Shown: in pieces, positions 31,701 to 45,232 of the stretch
How positions within the stretch are numbered: position 1 is the stretch's first letter
Layout: the number at the start of each line of letters is the position of its first letter
Assembly: GCA_029339195.1 (NCBI GenBank)
Contig: JAPTJF010000483.1
Span: 1-45,797, forward strand
DNA: 45,797 nt
Direction of reading: 5' to 3'
DNA from: Micractinium sp. NFX-FRZ
Taxonomy: Eukaryota > Chlorophyta > Trebouxiophyceae > Chlorellales > Chlorellaceae
Translations under genes and position numbers: made by a program
The notes under the pieces: model-generated
Databases searched by the model: none
What the model was told of the DNA's origin: nothing
What the model saw: the letters and a program-made list of their open reading frames with translations, nothing else

Positions 31701-34700
31701 GCAGTTGCATCCGGGAGCAAACACGTCCACGTGCAGTGGCTTGCTCAGGTCGCACAAGCCGGCCAATACTCTGCAAAAAGAAACAACCAGATGTGTTGCA
31801 ACACAATTGGCAAGAGCAGAATGGGGCTGCACACGTCCACTTGGGTGTCACGCTTCAAACACAAAGTCGTCCCTCGCACCTGTTGATGTACTCTTGCAGG
31901 CGCAGCTGCAGCTTGGCTGCCAGATCGGCCACGGGCGACTTGGGCTGGTCGGTTGGCAGCGCTGGAGGGAACAAGCTGCAGGCACAAGACACAGCCAAGG
32001 TTGGGATGAAACGAAAACGCAATTCCACAAGCCCTATGGTTGGCCTGGCCCTAGCTCGATGCAGCCCAGTGGTGACTCACCTGACCAACTGGCGCATGAT
32101 GGAGCTCAGCAGGCGCACTGGGGCCGGGCTGGGGCTGACGAGTGCTGGCTCCAGCATGATGGCAAGCTGCATCGCGCAGCACTCAATGAAGGTCGCGGGC
32201 TGGTTCTTCTGCGCAAGAGGGAGCAAAGGAGGCGGACGCAGCAGGTTGCACACTTAGGCTGCCAGATCCACGTCCACCTCAACTCTGCCCCTGAGCTGAG
32301 ATGCAACATTCACTACTGAGCTGCAACCCAGCGCACAGCGCTTACCATGTATATGTCTGCAATGTGCAGACCTGTCATGAGGGCTGCCACAGGTTCTTGG
32401 GACGCCTGCGCCTGCCCCTGCTGCAGCACGCCCGCTTGATGTTGCAAATTCTGAGCCAAGAACTTCTCAAAGTAGTGCAGCTTCAGGGTACACGGCTTGC
32501 ACAGCCGAGCTGCAGGGGAAAGATCGCAGCATCGAGTGAGCATAAAGCAGCACCTGAGCCACGCCAGTGGGCAGGGCAGAAAGAGGTCAGTCTCAGACCC
32601 ATTGGTCACTTACGACACCCCCCGAGTCACCTGCGTCAGCGATGACGGTCATGCAGTGCTTGTGCAGCTTGCGCCACCCTGCCTCATCCCGGTCGCGTGG
32701 GTCGCAACTGCACATGACAGCGAAACAAAAACTTCAGCGCTGTCTAGCACTCATCACAACTGGTGCACAGCCGAGCAGAGCGCCCAGGAGGCATGGCTCA
32801 CTTTACACAGACTGCCACGTCAAATGTTCACAGCTCAGCCTTCCCGCCCATGCAAATCATGCCCCCGCATGGCATGGCATTTGCAACACCTCCCCAGTGC
32901 ACCTGACAAAGGCCATGCGCAAAAGGAAGTTGACAATCATCTCGTTCATCGCGGGGGTGAGGCGCGATGCGTCCGCTCTGCACCGTATACAACCCAAGAG
33001 CGGCGGAACACAAAGCGTCTTCATCCACATGCATGTTGGGCCGCAGAATGTGCGTCACAAAATGCATTTCCTTTCCATCCCCCCACCCTCCCTCACCTGC
33101 CGGCCTGCTCCGCATCAATACCAGCCTGCAGGCTCGCTGCTGCAGGCTGGGGCGACAAGCCAGCAACACCAAGGGCAGGCTGTTCCTCTTCTAACTTGAC
33201 TTGGGGCCCTGCAGATTCCCCGCCAGACTGGGCGCCCTCCTGGGCAGCCCGGTGATCCCAGTAGAAGAGCGTAGATGCGATGTCCACCGAGAGGTAGCGG
33301 TTCTCCAGGGTGGAGTTTCCAGGCAAGCCCAGACGCGTGATCACGTTCAGCATGGTGGTCATGAACAGCACCCTGGCAGCGCAAATCAGGGGACTCAGGG
33401 TGTAGCTCAGGTAGTAGCGACTCGGCTTGCGCACAATGCAGTGATGCTGACGGGAGTAAATGCCTGCTGCGCAGGGGGACAAGAGGGCACACATGCTGCT
33501 CCGCTCGCTCACCTGCTCTGATAGAACAGCTCACGATTGCGCACAATCACTTGCAGCAAGTGCACGAGCGTGATGCTGACGTGCCCATCCTCGCTCAGGA
33601 CGCGCTTCAAGTAGCGTGCGTAGCTGGGGCTAGTGCCTGGGGTCGACCCAGCCCCGCCGCCACCTGCTGCAGCGGTCACGCCTGAGGCAGCAGGGCCAGA
33701 GGCATTGCTGTCCTTGGAGGTGACAGACTCCCCCATCTCCATGGGCGTTGGGCCCCCGGGGGCAGCCCCCGGCATGTCGGATGCGGCTGCCTTGGCCAAA
33801 TTGGGGATCATGATGTCGATGCCCTTGCGCACAGCATCCTTGGCAGCTGGCTCGGCGATTTGAGAAAGCCGGCACAGCGCCACATACACCTGCACAATAA
33901 GCAGGGCGCCACATTGAGAGCCACATGCTGGCGCACATTGCAACCCTCTTGTACAGCACATAGCAAGCGGCTTGCATGCTTGAGGTAGAAAGCAGGCATA
34001 CCTGCAGCATGATCTTCTCGGGCGTGGGGAAGGCCTGGAAGAAGTGCGCCACGCACAGGAAGGCAAATGGCTTGGCAATGTTGTCGTACTTGAGCGTCCA
34101 CCTGTTACAAGATGGAAAGCGCAGAGCTGTCTGGACAGCCGCACAGAACATGATGGTGGGCCTTACAGCATCAAGACTTGTAAAGACGCCACAGCTCATA
34201 TGAGAAACGTTACAGTCAACAATCACCACGACTCACCAGCCAAACTGGATGAGCTCCTTCCTGTGGTCTTGAAAGAGGCGGGACGCATGCTGAATGAGGG
34301 TTGTGCAGAGCTGCACAAGCTCCATCTGAATCTGCTCGCTTGGCCCGCCTGCAGAGGACAGCTGCATGTGCACGCTTGCTCCTAGCACCAACAGTGCCTG
34401 GGCTTGTGTGGCCCACGGCTGCAAGCAGGGTGGTGTGCAGAACACGCTGGACAGGGGCAGATCAGCACCCACCCTTCTCTGGGTTCTGAAACACGTCCAT
34501 GACCAAACTCTGCACCACCTCGGTCCCCAACACTTCCAGCTCGCCATGTGTGACCACCCAGGTCACCAGTGGGTTGACCAGGTGCCGCAGCACATTCACT
34601 GCAGCACAAGGCCAAAAGAGTACGTCAGTAATATGCCCCGATGCCCTGCGGCCTGTTTCTTTCCATGCCTCCACCTCGTGCGGATCGCAAACAGACTGTG

Positions 34701-37700
34701 TTTCCAACAAACCCAAAAGTGTAAGCTCTGCTAGAAACCAGCTGACAACCTGAACGGTCATGTACCTGACTCGTCCTGGCCCAACCCTTGGGAGCGGTAG
34801 ACGCTCAGCCAATGCTGCAAGACCTGCACAATGCAGCACAGTAAGGAAGAACGAGGGACAAGCAAGGAAGGCATCCTATGAAGGCAGACAGCAGTGAATA
34901 GGAAGTTTTGCACAAATGTTTGGCAGCCTGCACAACATATGGCAGCCCAGCAGCCCACCTCGCGCTTCTCCTGCATGCTGAACTCCTGCGTGACGACCCC
35001 GTTGATGAAGGACTTGAGGAAAGAAAAGTCCACAGCTACAGACAGAAGAGAGCCAAGAGGGGGAGTCGAGGATTGGTGGTCAACAACATTTGCCATGCGA
35101 TGCCCCCTGCAGCGCGAACAGTGCGGTGCCCAGGGCATAAAAACACGCCATACCCATGGGACTACTGAAGACGAGCATCATGTCAAACAGGGCGCCAAAT
35201 GACTCGTGGTGGTGCTCAATGTAGCTCAGCATGATTTTAGCCAGCCACTTGCTCTCCAACCGTTGACGCAGGGGAAGGAAGGACGCAGATGCCAGCCTGC
35301 AAGCACAGCATGCGCCAATTGCGGGCATGTTGCTGGCAACATTTTCTGGTAGGGGGCCAAAGACTGTGAATTCATCAAACACCCACCTGGTTTTGAACTC
35401 CTGGCTGCGCCAGCGCTGCAGTGTAATGCTGTAAAGCGACTCCGGCAACCAGCCTGGCAACAGCTTGGCCATTGTGTGTATTAGGTGCACGCAGTTCAGT
35501 TGTGCTGTGCAGGTCGCCTCAGCATCTGCATGGGACAGAGGCTATGCACACGGTGTGTGGCACCTGCTGCAGTTGCCATTATGACATGCACCAGGCCAAA
35601 GGAACTCGCTGGGTCCGGCAGCCATTCCGGCATGCACCCCGGCCAGCGCCCTTGGCCTTCTCCCAGAACATAATTCCACAGACGCCGATCCTCTGCACAC
35701 AAACCTGCGTCCGGTTTGGCTGTGAACACCCCTTCCAGCTGCTTCTCTGCCTCCGACAATGCCTTGAGCAGCGGAGCACCCTCAGGGCGGCGCACAATAT
35801 CCAGGAGGCGGGAGAAATAGCATTCGTTGGCCAGGCGGCTGGTTGACTCCAAAAAGTATGCAACACTGCATGCCGCAGGGAGAAGATGACAGCAGCGGGA
35901 TTATCAGCGCAGCCCTTGGTTCAAATAACACTGTGAGCAAGCAAACCGTGAGCAAGCAACCCGACGACCAAGTTCCACCTTGCACTTGCCTCTCAGCTGG
36001 GTACTGGTTTAGAAACCGCACAAGCGGCAGACGGTATGGTGACCACAGCTTGGAGGGCACGACAGCACCTGGCAGCTTGGGCAGCGACTCCTCCAGGCCA
36101 ATTGTCAAGACCACGATGCCGGGACGCTCCCCTGCACACTGGCATGCCCCAGGGTCAGCTCTACCAGATACTGCACCGCGCTGGCCTGCCATGAGCCAAT
36201 GAGATATGGCAGCGCACCTTGAGTCTCAAGAAACTTCTTCGCTTGCATTGGCAGCTTGTGAAAGATGTCCAGCATGCCTGCAGCGACCTCCGACTCTGTG
36301 CCTGCTGCCCATGACACCTGCAAACATGTGCGCATCTCATGGTTTGGTGGTCTACTGCAATCATCTAGCAGCGGCAAACGAGCGGCAGAACACAAGCCCA
36401 GCAGGTTTGTTTAAGCCCCATGCGCCCAACCCCCATGCAAGCTCAACCCTGGCTGCAGGTTTGTTGAAGGGGATGACATGCATATGCATAGTAAGGGAGG
36501 GGCGGGGGAAGGTGCGGAGGAAACGAGAGCACATGCAAGATGAGTGGATTGCCAGTGCAGCGCAACCGCTGAGCTGGTGCCAGGCATTGGTGCACTCACC
36601 CCATGATGTTGTAGGCACTTGTACTGCCACCACCTGCCAAGCCCACCCCCCACCTCCCCCCACCCTCTACCTCCATCCTGCCGTCCCTCCCTCCCATCGT
36701 GCAGCCACGTGTGGGAGGACAACAACAACGAGGATGGCAGCATTGGATACGCACAGCCTACAGCCATGCAGCATTTGCATGCCCAGCCCACCGGTTGCTG
36801 CGGCTGAAGCACATTGCCCACATCAATCCACTTCTTCAAGTGCTCTGACAGCTTGTCCCCCAGAGTCACGTTGAACTGGCCTGATAGCAGGTCCTGTAAA
36901 CAAGAAAACATGGATCAAAAAAACGGTACAGGTGCTTGCAAGGTCGGGGGATCAGCACAGGTGTGGAGGCCATCGTTTATCAGAGCAAACGGCCAGCACA
37001 CAGGGCAGACCCACCAACAGGCGGTGCAGGTGCCGCAGCAGGCGCAGGTTGATGCGGTTGTAGTAGGCCAGGTCTGTGAGGATTGGCCTGCAGGCAGAGA
37101 TGAAAGGAGTGCTGGCATTGAGCTTTATTTGTTGTGAAGAGCTTTGCAACCCAGCCATTCACATGCAGCCACAGCGTGTGCCAGGTCAAACTGCTATGCA
37201 TGCGATGTCAAGCGGTGCTTGCAGGTGGCATACCTCAGGGCCTCCTGCAAAATAGGCTTGGGCAGCATGTTGTGCTCCAGCGCAAGCAGCACGCCCTTCT
37301 CGGCAACCTCGATGATCTGGTCGTGCGTGCTGCCCAGTTCCATGATAAGGACCTGCACGTGGGCGGAGCTTGACAGATGGGAGTGGGGTTGCAGAGAGTA
37401 AATTGGCCTTCTATTCTCTCTTCACATTGAATGCAGCTGCATCTGACCTTGAGCAGCCGTTCACGAATCTTGGCAAGCTTGATGCTGCCATCTCCAGAGG
37501 CGTCGGCTGTTGCAACCGGCCGCGCAGGTATGGACTCGGCATTCCTGCATGTGGTGGTGGGCAACGGAGAAGTGACGGCTCCAAATCAAGCCATGCCTTT
37601 CGCACGCAAGCTCGAAACCATCCAGCTCACTGGGTCACTGCAGCATTAGTACCGCACCTAAAAGCTTGCCAGCCAATGGCAGCTGTGAGCACTTGCAGGC

Positions 37701-40700
37701 ATGCCGTGCGCAGCCTGACGATGGCTTCCGTGCGCACAGGAGCACCCCGGAAGGTGGCAGTAGCGCTGATGGCCGCGTCATTCATCTCCATGGCGGTGCA
37801 GGCATCAGCGATGCACATGGCAGGCTCGCTGCGCAGTGCCAGGTCGTTGGAACAGGTGCGCAGAATGAAGGCGACGCTATGTGCGTGGTTGGCCTGCATT
37901 ATGCATGGGGTGCCTAAGCAAGGCTGCGGTGAAACCACTGCAAGCCCCGGTCCCAAAGCCATCTGTACCTGCCTAGGCGCCTGTGCTCTTATGAGGTTAT
38001 TGTTTAAGCACCTGAGCAGTGATGCTGCGGATGGGCAGCAGGCGCCGCTCCAGAATGTTGTCAAATGCCTTCATGATCGGCTTGAGCAGCTCGGAAACGG
38101 TGAGGTCGCGCGAAGTAGCTATCACCTGCATGCGTTTCAGTAAGCAGGGGCAACAAGTCACGGGCAGTGCAGTTCAAGGCAGTGTGCCAGACCCACGCGA
38201 TTACAGCACAGCACGCCATTGAAACGTCTATCCGGACCAGTTGGTGCCACACATGCCTGTAATCCAGCAGAGGCAGCGGCCCGGACCGCCATGCTGCTGC
38301 GACTGCTCAGCATCTGCTGCACAAAGATCTCCATCAGCTGTCGCAGCAGCGGCGGCAGCTGCTGGGAGTCTGGCTTGCCGGTCAAACTGGCTGGATCTAC
38401 AACAGTCTCTGCTACCGTTCCGCCTCCGGGCGCAGTGGCTGTTGCGGGTGCATGGCCGCAACCGCAGCGCTGCAGGATCGACTGCAGCACGCCACTAAGC
38501 TCCTTCTCCTCCTTGGCGCTCTCAGGCAGAATGCGCAGCACCGCAAACACCGCCTTGGCGGCTACTGGTGCCATGCGTGGCAGCGCTGCTGCTGGCATGC
38601 GGGGGATGAGGCACTCGAGCGCCGCAGTACCCCCCAAGCGTGATGGCCAACTGCCACCGTAGCAGCAGTGCACCGCACGTGCTGCCAGATCGGCGACTGT
38701 ACTGCCCAAGCGGTCCAGTGTAGGCTTGGCATCTGCAGTGCACATGCAAAACTCTCCGTCAGCCGGTATACAAAGAGGCATTTGCGCTTCACAAGTTGGC
38801 CCCCCAAAAGCTGCCAGTAGCTTCAAACGCTTGCTCACCTGCTTGAGGAGCAGTGCTCACAGATGCAGGCTCCTCTGACACAGCGGGGGGCGTGCCCCGC
38901 GTCTCCTCTGAGGCTGTGTCCTGCTGGGTCATCGTCACGGCCTCAAGCGCCTCCAAGAACACAGCAAGGCACCCCAGCACTGCATTGCGCTCATCCAACG
39001 CTTCCAATGAAAAGCCCTGCAGTAAGGAACGCAAATGCATGCTGAGCTTGGGTGGCACAAGCCTCTTGAATATGAGATGAGGTGGGCGACTGCTCACCTC
39101 CTGGAATGCCTCCAAGATGGCCCGAGGGTGCAGGTGCTTCAAAGCCGTCACCTTAGCAGGCATGCCATTTAGAACAGGGTAGCTGGCATATTTTGAAGAC
39201 GGTGGGAGAGCTGGGGGCTGCTGCACACCCCAGCCAGAGGCAACCAGCAAGGCAAAGTGGCGGCAGGTGCTGTGTGCAAACTCAAAGGTTTCGGTGCGCC
39301 CGGCAGCGGCCATGGTCGTCAGCAGCAGCGACACCAGCATCTGCGGTGGTGGGCAGGACACCCTTCGGTAAGGGTAGCAATGGGTGAGCAACAGACACCA
39401 AGAGCAGCTACATCATCAACTGAAGGACAGGAAACGCCTGAATGAGGGGCAACAACAGGTGAGCAACTGACACCACCTTCTGAGCCACGCCTGGACTGGC
39501 GTCTTACTTGCTGCTCAGCAGTGTGCTGTTTCTTTGTCTTCACCCCAAGCTGTGAGGACCATGTGCCGCGCCCAACAGAGATGGAGTCACCTGCACGGCC
39601 AGGGAACGTGGTTCTGGTTATCTTGCCAATTGTGCTTGTCCACAAACTGGGCCGCCCAAGCCCCGCAAACCAACTTTTAATTCCTGCTGCACCAGGCGCG
39701 CGACCGGTTCACCAGCAAATGGCTGCATTGACCGCAATCACAATAGCCACGCTCACCATGAAACAAGCACTCTTGCAAAGCGCTCACGACCAAACCAGCC
39801 TCCATAGTTGCTGGTTTTGGCAGGCCAACCCTCATCAGTGTGGCTAGACAAATGTGGATGAGGCGGATGGCATTCTGCTGCTGGTGGCCTGACGTTGCTG
39901 CAGCAGCAAACAACGAAAGGCGAGAAGACAGAAACATTGTGTGACACCATAGTGTTGACTCGTACATCGCGGGCATGAAAGTTTAAACTAGCTTGAGCAT
40001 GTACGCCTAAAACATCAGCCCTCTTGTTTAGCCCGCCCAACCCCACCATCCCACAAAGTCTCAGTTTGATTCTCTAGCGCCAAAGCACTCACCCTGCTTG
40101 ATGGCTGCTGCTGCAAATTGCACGCAGCGGTCCAGTGGGACAAGGAAAGAGGTGCGGGGCGAGAAGGCCAGGATGATGCGCAGGCCATACTCCGGGATGC
40201 TCTTGTAGTCATTGCTCAGCCCATCCATCAGCCACTGCCGCGACCGGCCCCCGAGCTTGCCCATGATCTCAGCAACCTGAAGCACGACAAGTGTTGAACA
40301 GGCTGATTGTGCAATCAGGGTAAGACCGGCTTGGAACAACCCCTCGCTTCTGCTTTGGCAGTCACAGCTGCTCTTGCCTTGGTGCCATGGGGGTTGGGAT
40401 GGGGCTGGATGTGCGCCCACAGGGCCAGCATGAGGTCACGAATGACGCCTGCCATGCTGCGCTCTATGAACTCGGGGTTGAAGGAGTCAACCCACAGGTC
40501 TAGCACCTGCGGCAAATGCAGCCAAGCGCACACAACATGAGGCAAGGAAGTGTGTGCAAGGCACGGCGTAGATAAACACTTCAGGCGCACAAGAAAGGCT
40601 GCAGGGGCTGGGCTGCGCAGCGGAGGATGGAGATTGAAGCTGAAACAGCCTGTAACACACCTTCAGGGCCACAGAAACGCTCTGGTCGCTGCCCCGCAGC

Positions 40701-43700
40701 GCGCGCAGGACGGCATGCATCATGCGTGGCATCGGCGGAATCAGGTGCTCCAGGCGCGCAGGCGCAAGCAGGCACAGCTCCGCCGCGAGTTCCTCCTGCA
40801 ACATGCAAATTGGCCTCCGTGTTGACTACAATAGTTATCTAACATGGGCTACTGGTTGATTTGTCAATGCTTAGAGCACTGCCAGGACAATCGAGACCGT
40901 TGCCGGACACCTGAATGGGCGTGGCAGCAGGTCCTCGCAGCAGGTCCAGCGAAACATCCACGAGCTTGGCATGCAGGCCGTTCACGCCAAACGCGGCCTG
41001 GACGTCCAAGAACTTGCCCAGCGCCATGTTGTAAAACAGCGAGCGCAGCAGGCGCATGCAGGCCTGCGACGGGGCATCAAACAACCAAGCAACATGCACC
41101 GAACAAACACATTCATCTTGGACCAAAGGGCTGTGCAGCAACATGCCATCACGCAAACATTGACAAACTAAGCCTGGAGCCAACCCACCTCGCGTCCTGT
41201 GCTACCCCAGCTCAGGCCCGCATATAGGGCTCTCGTGATCTCCATGATGTGTGGCAGCAGGACGCGCTCAGCCAGAGGAATTCCCAGCTGTGCAAGCTGC
41301 TGTGCTTTCTGCGAGGGAGATGCGGAGCGCACACGTGCACCAGGCAAGCTCGAGCTTGTGCGCAAAGCCAAGCATGCACCGACACTCACAGCGCCAGCAT
41401 GGCAGGAAGGCATTCGACAGGTTCACTCAATCACAAATGGACCAGCAACATGACTCACCTGCACATCCAGCAGTTGGATGCGTGGCAGCATGGCGAAGCA
41501 CATCTCCAGCACGTCAACCACAAGCTGGCCAGGCTGGGACTCGCCGTCCTGCATGTGGTTGTGACGAAGCAGGACTTTTTGCCATGGGTAGGGCAAGAAC
41601 TGGAAAGTTTGGTGCAGATACCATGTGCACACCGTCGCCAAAGGGCTCAGCATTCACCTGAACCGCATGTAGCTTCTTCTCAGCCACGATGAACTGCAGC
41701 AGCAGCGCAATCATGTAGCGGTTCACACCGGAGCGAGCGGCTGCAAGTAGATAGGAAGGAGCGCACAGGAGGCCGGTCTATGTGCACAGGTTGCGTAAAA
41801 CCTAAAACGCTTGCACGCATCAAATTGAATATCAAGGCTTTAAAGTTCAAATATGCATGCTTCTGATTGAATCAACCTGTGTCACCCTCCACGAGGTGTC
41901 TAATGACGTGCAGGTAGAAGCGGCTCTCTGTGGCCCGGTCAAAGATGAAGGGCAGCTTGGGCGACACAACATCTGCAAAGTCGCGCCCATCCTGCAAATG
42001 TACCCGGAGCAGGCCGCACACATCAAGATGTAGGAAAGCTGCACCCCTTCTTCCTGACACAGCAGAGTATCAGTGTTTTCTCCCGACCTGTAGGACTGTG
42101 AAGAGGTCTGCAAACTGCTCCCGCATGTCCACGCTTGGGTGGGGCACCACCTCGTAGAACGACAGTGCGGGGAGGCCAAACGTGATGAGGCGGCTCACAA
42201 TGCGCACGTCCCCTGTCCGCACACTCCATGTTTTGACTGGAAATGACAGCTGCATCGCAGAGCGCATTCAGGTGGTAAGCAGAACGGTCATTGCAGACAA
42301 GCACGTTTGGCTTCCCACCCAGGCATGGCTGCGCAACATATGAGCAGTGGAGGCCCCCTCAGTGCATGCAGTAAGGCAACCCTCATCATGGATTCAGCTA
42401 CTCACTGGTGCCTGCAAGCCTCGGTTTGTGTGAAACGCCACCATGCAGTACAACACGGACTTGAGGCAAGAGAAGACTGTCTGCAAAAGGCTGCGAAACT
42501 CTGACACCTCCTTGTCCCTGGGCCCAGTCGAAAGCGAGGGGAGGATCACAGGGAACGAGTCCTGCAGCAGTGCAGTGCACAGGTGAGTGCAGCAAGTCAG
42601 GCGCAAGGCCACAATCCAGCACCCCCTGCCCTCCCTTTCCCTTCATAGTGAGAACAGCCAAATCAGCACCGGGCCAAAAGTAAGCAGAGCGCAAAAGGGG
42701 AGAGGCTGGGGCCCTGTGGCACACGAATAACCTGTGGCAATAAGGCGCGTGATTACTGCCGCAGCGCACTCACCTGAAGCGCCTCGCCCAACATATCTTG
42801 TACGCCAGCCGGCGGTTCAAGAAGCGATGCATCCACAGCTTCAACAGTGCCTGTCTCTGCCGCCTGCTGTGTGATGCCATCGGTGCCCTCAGACAAGCCG
42901 GCTCTGCTGGCCTCCACCTCCCTGCACCATGCAGGCCAGAAGATCATTGAAAACGCGGGAGCTCAAGAGGAACTTTGTGCATGGAGATCTGCTACCGCGT
43001 TCTAGCGCGGGGCCAGAGCATCGAACAACCTACTTGAGGATGCGCCCAACTTGACAGCGAAGGGCACCCAGCTTGCGCACAAAGCATTCCAAGACACTGG
43101 ACAGCAGCCCTCGGTACAACTCCGAGGTGCGCACATCCGCCCGGCGCTGGAAAATTGTCTCAATCAGGTTGTACAGCAAGCGCAGGCTCGTGCTCTGCAA
43201 GACTGCTGGAATGGTGCAATCATGCGCAATCCTGCACGCACGCATTCAAACAATGGGTTTGCCGCGGTCGTAAGGTTGCACAACACACATGGCATGCATT
43301 TCAACAAAGCGCGTGGCAGCCTGCCCAACTCCCTCACCGAGCAAAGATGTGCACCACCTTGGCCAACTGGTCGAAGCTGAGCTCAGCTTTGCAGCTGGCC
43401 ACCAGCTCTGCCAGCGTGGAATAGGCTAGGGGTCGAAGACCCTCTATGCAGGTCCGACTGCAAGTTGGGTGACCTTGAAAGTGAGTATTAGATCCAGCGT
43501 CATAAATTGCAAAACCAGGCCATGCTATTTGGGCCATGCCCAGCCACGGAAAGCGCACCTAGCGCCCAGCAGAACCTGCTCATCCAGAAGCACATCCATC
43601 TTGGGCAGCAGACCACTCCTGCACTTTTAAAAATAAAGACAACCAAAAACTAGATTGCTGAAAGTGTTTCTTGTAGTTGACAGGTCAAGGTGCAGGCATG

Positions 43701-45061
43701 ACCCTAATTGGCATGCGTGGGCAGAGATCGGACCTGAAGGGTGTGGGGAGGATGTTGCGCAGGGCAATGAGCAGCTCCTTACGCGTGGACAGCACGTCCG
43801 GCACTGTCTGCATGACGCGCACAATGGCGCCACAGATTGCGTCTTTGTGAGGCTGCATGAGAGGCTGAAGGTTCTGGCTGCGAGCAATGACCGTCAAGAA
43901 GGCCAGAGACTTGATCTGAGCCATGCGGAAGTCGTTGTAGACCAATATTCTGCCATCTGACACCTCTGACAGAATGGGGCCTGGAATAGCCGCAACCTGC
44001 GTGGGACACTCAGGTGTTAACTTGACAAGACGATGCTTCATGACACGAGCACTGTACCATAAAGCAGTAGGCCGAACCAATGACCGCTGAGTAGCACAGA
44101 AAGTACCTTCACCATCAGTGGCAGGAGTGTTGCGGCATGCTCTTGCAGGCGACGAGGATGGCACTGGAACAGAAAAACAATCATAAGTGCCACTTCGGAC
44201 GCCAACTTGAAGGACTGGTTTGCAGGGACCAGGCCAATCTGGGTGGTAGGAGGAGATCCCAGCTTCAAAGAAAACTCCTGAGGGATATTGCCGTACAACT
44301 GCACGTGGCAAACAGCGTGAAGTCACGTTATGCATCCAGGACATGTAAGTACTCCTTTCATGGAAATAGTGGTCCTTACTTGCTCCAGCCAGTGAAAAAA
44401 AGGTCCGCTCTGTGCTTCCAAAGCCTGCTTGTATGTCTTGTGCATGTCAAATAGAACCCTTTGAGCCACCATGCCATTCTCCTCGCTATCTGTTGCCAAA
44501 ATGGCATGGCAAGCTTCCATCAAGTCTGGAACCAGACCTTTTGGCAGTTCAGCCACCTGCATCACATTGAATAATCAGCAATGGTGCATTTTTAGCAGAG
44601 CCATCTCGCGTTCGACATTCAGCACGGTCAACATTGCCACAACCAAGATGGCAAAAAGCGCAACCTACCGGAAGCCTCCCAAAGAGCTCAATGACAATGC
44701 TACGCAGCTTGTTTGACGGGAAATCTATGTTGTTTTCTAAGGATGCCGGAGTGCTCAACAGCAACTGCAATAAGGTAATGAACACGGACAACATATTAGG
44801 GACTGCATCCTCCAGCAGCACTGCTGCTGCCTCCGTTGCTGCTGCTGGCGGCCGCGCTGCTGCGGCAGCGGCAGTGCTGGCACGTTTCTGCTGCCACTGC
44901 TGCCGGACAAGCAGCCACATCTATACTACCTGACACAGTACGGGGACCAGCGCCTCAAATCTTTTGTCAGAGCCAGTGGCCAGCGAAAACGCGTCACGTA
45001 GGCCCTCTAAAATCTCTATCCTCCTCCCAATGGGAGTGCTGGCTGCACCGAGCTCATCCAT
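22790..45061 (-). CDS. TRA1: TRRAP/Tra1, giant PIKK-family pseudokinase of SAGA and NuA4
   Basis: Scaffold and activator-binding subunit of the SAGA and NuA4/TIP60 histone acetyltransferase complexes in the nucleus. The gene is 22.3 kb with dozens of short exons. ATG 45061 has a good context (AACCATGG) and begins MDELGAAS. N-terminal HEAT blocks include GLVPANQSFKLASEVALMIV (near 44200). The FAT region opens near 29100 with PAEMIKYMGRHVHAWHIAIS and continues through NLTIRQFGALQSIAPNMHQM (about 27500) and WIWLPWIPQLMTSLQR (about 26250). The PIKK part has MEMPGQHLPAPDAPD and VVRRNSNSCRRIML (about 24550), VPFRLTRNMQSF (about 23270) and the FATC end LCRMCPTWQPWL at the stop. The last two exons, 23430-23145 and 23039-22790, join in frame at FFRDD. 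No catalytic HxD/N or DFG residues are visible, as expected of this pseudokinase. A poly-Ala/Gln-rich insert lies at about 25860-25960. Internal exon ends were only partly placed; no frameshift was noticed. Confidence 0.93.
23995..24089 (+). repeat. Tandem duplication (period 52 bp) in a TRRAP intron
   Basis: Copies at 23995-24037 and 24047-24089 share GTGTGGGYGGTGGAGTTGG plus a similar flank ending GGATGG. The repeat lies in the intron between the TRRAP coding blocks VPYQG and GVRMVEDD. Confidence 0.75.
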
Positions 45062-45232
45062 GGTTGACGCTTCTGTTGATGTGTCTATCAAAGACCTTCC
45101 CGTTTGGCTGTTGAGCCCTCGACGTTTCAAACGAAGTACACATGTACTGTTGGACTGGGTGAGCCATTTGCCGGAGGGGCTCTGCGGGGTGAATCTGTAT
45201 ACCTGTTATTGTCGAAGGCTCTTGGGCTCGTC
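45062..45232. promoter_or_regulatory. Short divergent promoter region of TRRAP and the right-end gene
   Basis: Only 171 bases separate ATG 45061 (TRRAP, minus) from the proposed ATG 45233 (plus). If both starts are right, the two 5' leaders and core promoters share this stretch. No canonical TATA box is clear; GTATACC at about 45197 is the only AT-type element of note. Function is inferred from arrangement. Confidence 0.4.

Noticed and set aside
39346..39840. Possible nested gene in a roughly 500-bp TRRAP intron
   Set aside because: Open frames on both strands are short and unlike any family; the flanking TRRAP exons explain the locus.
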